Of a stretch of DNA of 53,219 nt, positions 51,962 to 53,219 are shown in pieces. Position numbers and translations under genes: made by a program. Under the pieces are notes generated by a model. That model was not told the DNA's origin and did not search any database. It worked only from the letters and a program-made list of their open reading frames with translations. The DNA comes from CAMAVH01 sp036500145 (GTDB lineage Bacteria; Pseudomonadota; Alphaproteobacteria; SMXQ01): assembly GCA_036500145.1 (NCBI GenBank), contig DASYCO010000046.1:1-53219 (forward strand), given 5' to 3'. Position 1 is the stretch's first letter; each line of letters begins with the position of its first letter.

Positions 51962-51974
51962 CGATTGATAATCG
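51962..51974. promoter_or_regulatory. Small inverted repeat between bfd and bfr
   Basis: CGATT-GAT-AATCG is a perfect 5-bp palindrome. The core TGATAATCG resembles part of a Fur-type site. It lies 9 bases after the bfd stop, upstream of bfr. Function uncertain. Confidence 0.3.
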
Positions 51975-52119
51975 TATAGCCGCAAGGCTTTAGCGAAGGC
52001 GCTGTCAGCGCCAATCGGTCTTGCTCCCACCTTTGCCTCTCTCTCGTCGCCCCGGCTAATATGCTGGGGCGTTTGCGTATTTGCGTTCAGTTAGAGAGAG
52101 CCACAGAGGAGCGGCTGCC

Positions 52120-52599
52120 ATGAAAGGCAACAAAGAGGTCATCGACCAACTCAAGAAAATCCTCACCAACGAATTGACGGCCATCAACCAGTACTTTCTG
52201 CACGCCCGAATGTTCGACAATTGGGGCCTGAAGAAGCTCGGCGAGATGGAATACAAAGAATCCATCGATGAAATGAAGCATGCCGACGCGCTGATCAAAC
52301 GCATCCTGTTCCTCGAGGGGGTGCCCAACCTCCAACAGCTGGACAAGTTGCTGATCGGCGAAACGGTGCCGGAAATGCTGGAGTGCGACCTCAAGCAGGA
52401 AGAGATCGCCATGCCCGTGCTGCGCGAGACGATCAACCTCTGCGAGACGCATGACGACTACGTCACCCGCGAGCTGTTGAAGAACATCCTCAAGGGCGAA
52501 GAAGAGCATGTCGATTGGCTCGAAACCCAATTGGGCCTGATCGGCAAGATGGGTCTCGAAAACTACATGCAGTCGTCGTCGAACGCGCCCGAGGCTTAA
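52120..52599 (+). CDS. bfr: Bacterioferritin
   Basis: The 159-residue protein is a complete bacterioferritin. It starts MKGNKEVIDQLKKILTNELTAINQYFLHARM, with the first ferroxidase glutamate in NELTAINQ. It has EYKESIDEMKHAD, with the haem-ligand Met region and ferroxidase residues, and ILKGEEEHVDWLETQLGLI. It forms a 24-subunit haem-containing iron store. AGAGGAG precedes the ATG at 52120. It pairs with bfd. Confidence 0.97.
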   Translation: MKGNKEVIDQLKKILTNELTAINQYFLHARMFDNWGLKKLGEMEYKESIDEMKHADALIKRILFLEGVPNLQQLDKLLIGETVPEMLECDLKQEEIAMPVLRETINLCETHDDYVTRELLKNILKGEEEHVDWLETQLGLIGKMGLENYMQSSSNAPEA

Positions 52600-52714
52600 G
52601 CCTGAGGCTTAGGGGCCAACCGCGCCGAACGTTACCCGCCGGGGTACAAGTCTTCCGGCATAGGGTCATCAGGGCGAGTGCGCTCGTTTCCGTCATCGTG
52701 GTACAAACCTCGCC

Positions 52715-53219
52715 ATGATGACGCCGAACGAGCTGCTCGCCCGATTGCTTTATAAAGACTCTCTGATGCTGGTCGTCGACAAGCCCGCCGGCTTGCCGGT
52801 CCATGCCGGCCCCAAGGGCGGCCAGAGCCTCGAATCCCTGTTCGACGTTCTCCGCTTCGGCCTGCCGCGCACCCCCGCCCTCGCCCACCGTCTCGACCGC
52901 GACACCACGGGCTGCCTGGTGCTCGGCCGCCACCGCAAGGCGCTGGCCAAGCTCGGCCGGATGTTCTCCGGCGGGCGCGTCGAGAAAACCTATTGGGCGG
53001 TGGTCGCCGGCGCGCCGCCCGCGACGGAAGGCCATATCGACCTGGCGCTCGCCAAGCAGTCGACCGACAAGCGCGGCTGGTGGATGAAGGTCGATGCGGC
53101 CGGCATGGCGACGGTCACCGACTATAAGCTGATGGGACAGGCGGACGGTTTTTCCTGGCTGGAGCTTTATCCGCGCACCGGACGGACCCACCAGATCCGC
53201 GTCCATTGCGCCGCGATCG
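52715..53219 (+). CDS. RluA-family pseudouridine synthase, 5' part only
   Basis: The frame opens at ATG 52715 and runs to the window edge without a stop, giving 168 visible residues. It starts MMTPNELLARLLYKDSLML. It has VVDKPAGLPVHAG, the catalytic aspartate in HRLDRDTTGCLVLG, and GRTHQIRVH near the edge. There is no N-terminal S4 domain, as in RluA/RluC-like short forms. It isomerises uridine in rRNA or tRNA. It is downstream of bfr by 115 bases with no feature seen between. Confidence 0.92.
   Translation, partial: MMTPNELLARLLYKDSLMLVVDKPAGLPVHAGPKGGQSLESLFDVLRFGLPRTPALAHRLDRDTTGCLVLGRHRKALAKLGRMFSGGRVEKTYWAVVAGAPPATEGHIDLALAKQSTDKRGWWMKVDAAGMATVTDYKLMGQADGFSWLELYPRTGRTHQIRVHCAAI

Overview
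The window is GC-rich bacterial chromosome that most likely comes from an alphaproteobacterium. The clues are the bfd/bfr pair beside an Irr-like ICE box, a long-form leuA behind a leaderless Leu-rich leader peptide, many orphan Bug-type solute-binding proteins, an NdvC-like GH17 membrane protein, and type II leuA, mscL and SIMPL housekeeping genes. There is no rRNA, tRNA, CRISPR array, transposase or phage gene. One gene (291-1082) is strikingly AT-rich and looks foreign.

Positions 1-1170 hold the end of a VOC/PhnB-like gene, then the AT-rich gene for a deoxyribosyltransferase/TIR-like protein, flanked by near-identical terminator arms. From 1187 to 21583 every gene is on the minus strand. 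This block looks like a catabolic cluster: electron-transfer flavoprotein (etfBA), two cytoplasmic Pht5-like (4,5-dihydroxyphthalate decarboxylase family) proteins, class 2 dihydroorotate dehydrogenase, CoxG-like protein, amidase, TcuA-like flavoprotein, dihydroorotase, a class 1B dihydroorotate dehydrogenase pair (pyrDB-pyrK), an XRE regulator, a UbiD-family decarboxylase, two Bug solute-binding proteins and a CoxLSM-type molybdenum hydroxylase. The pyrK and ubiD promoters share a composite inverted repeat (ACTGTMC-N27-GKACAGT) placed identically around the -35 box, which suggests common control, probably by the XRE protein between them. I infer uptake and breakdown of a carboxylated N-heterocycle or cyclic imide, with orotate-like compounds as one possibility. 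The substrate is not shown by the sequence.

Positions 21801-24779 carry corA, rlmJ and a SAM methyltransferase. A 625-base gene-free stretch with odd GATGA/CATGA-rich DNA follows. Positions 25405-27491 encode a GH17 membrane protein and a small membrane partner. A divergent locus at 27574-35091 pairs a PuuE-like deacetylase, an SDR and an alpha/beta hydrolase (minus) with a solute-binding protein and a hybrid sensor kinase (plus). Then come cyanase, L-aspartate oxidase, an NAD-dependent epimerase, an RlmM-like rRNA methyltransferase, a SIMPL protein, mscL and an AsmA-like protein.

Positions 41808-53219 hold a third Bug protein, leuA with its leader region, a secreted caspase fused to two DM9 repeats with a small secreted partner, a GNAT acetyltransferase, a dual-specificity-type phosphatase, an MsbA-like ABC exporter, and an oxidative-stress/iron-storage group (ahpC, ahpD, bfd, bfr). 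The window ends in an RluA-type pseudouridine synthase cut by the edge.
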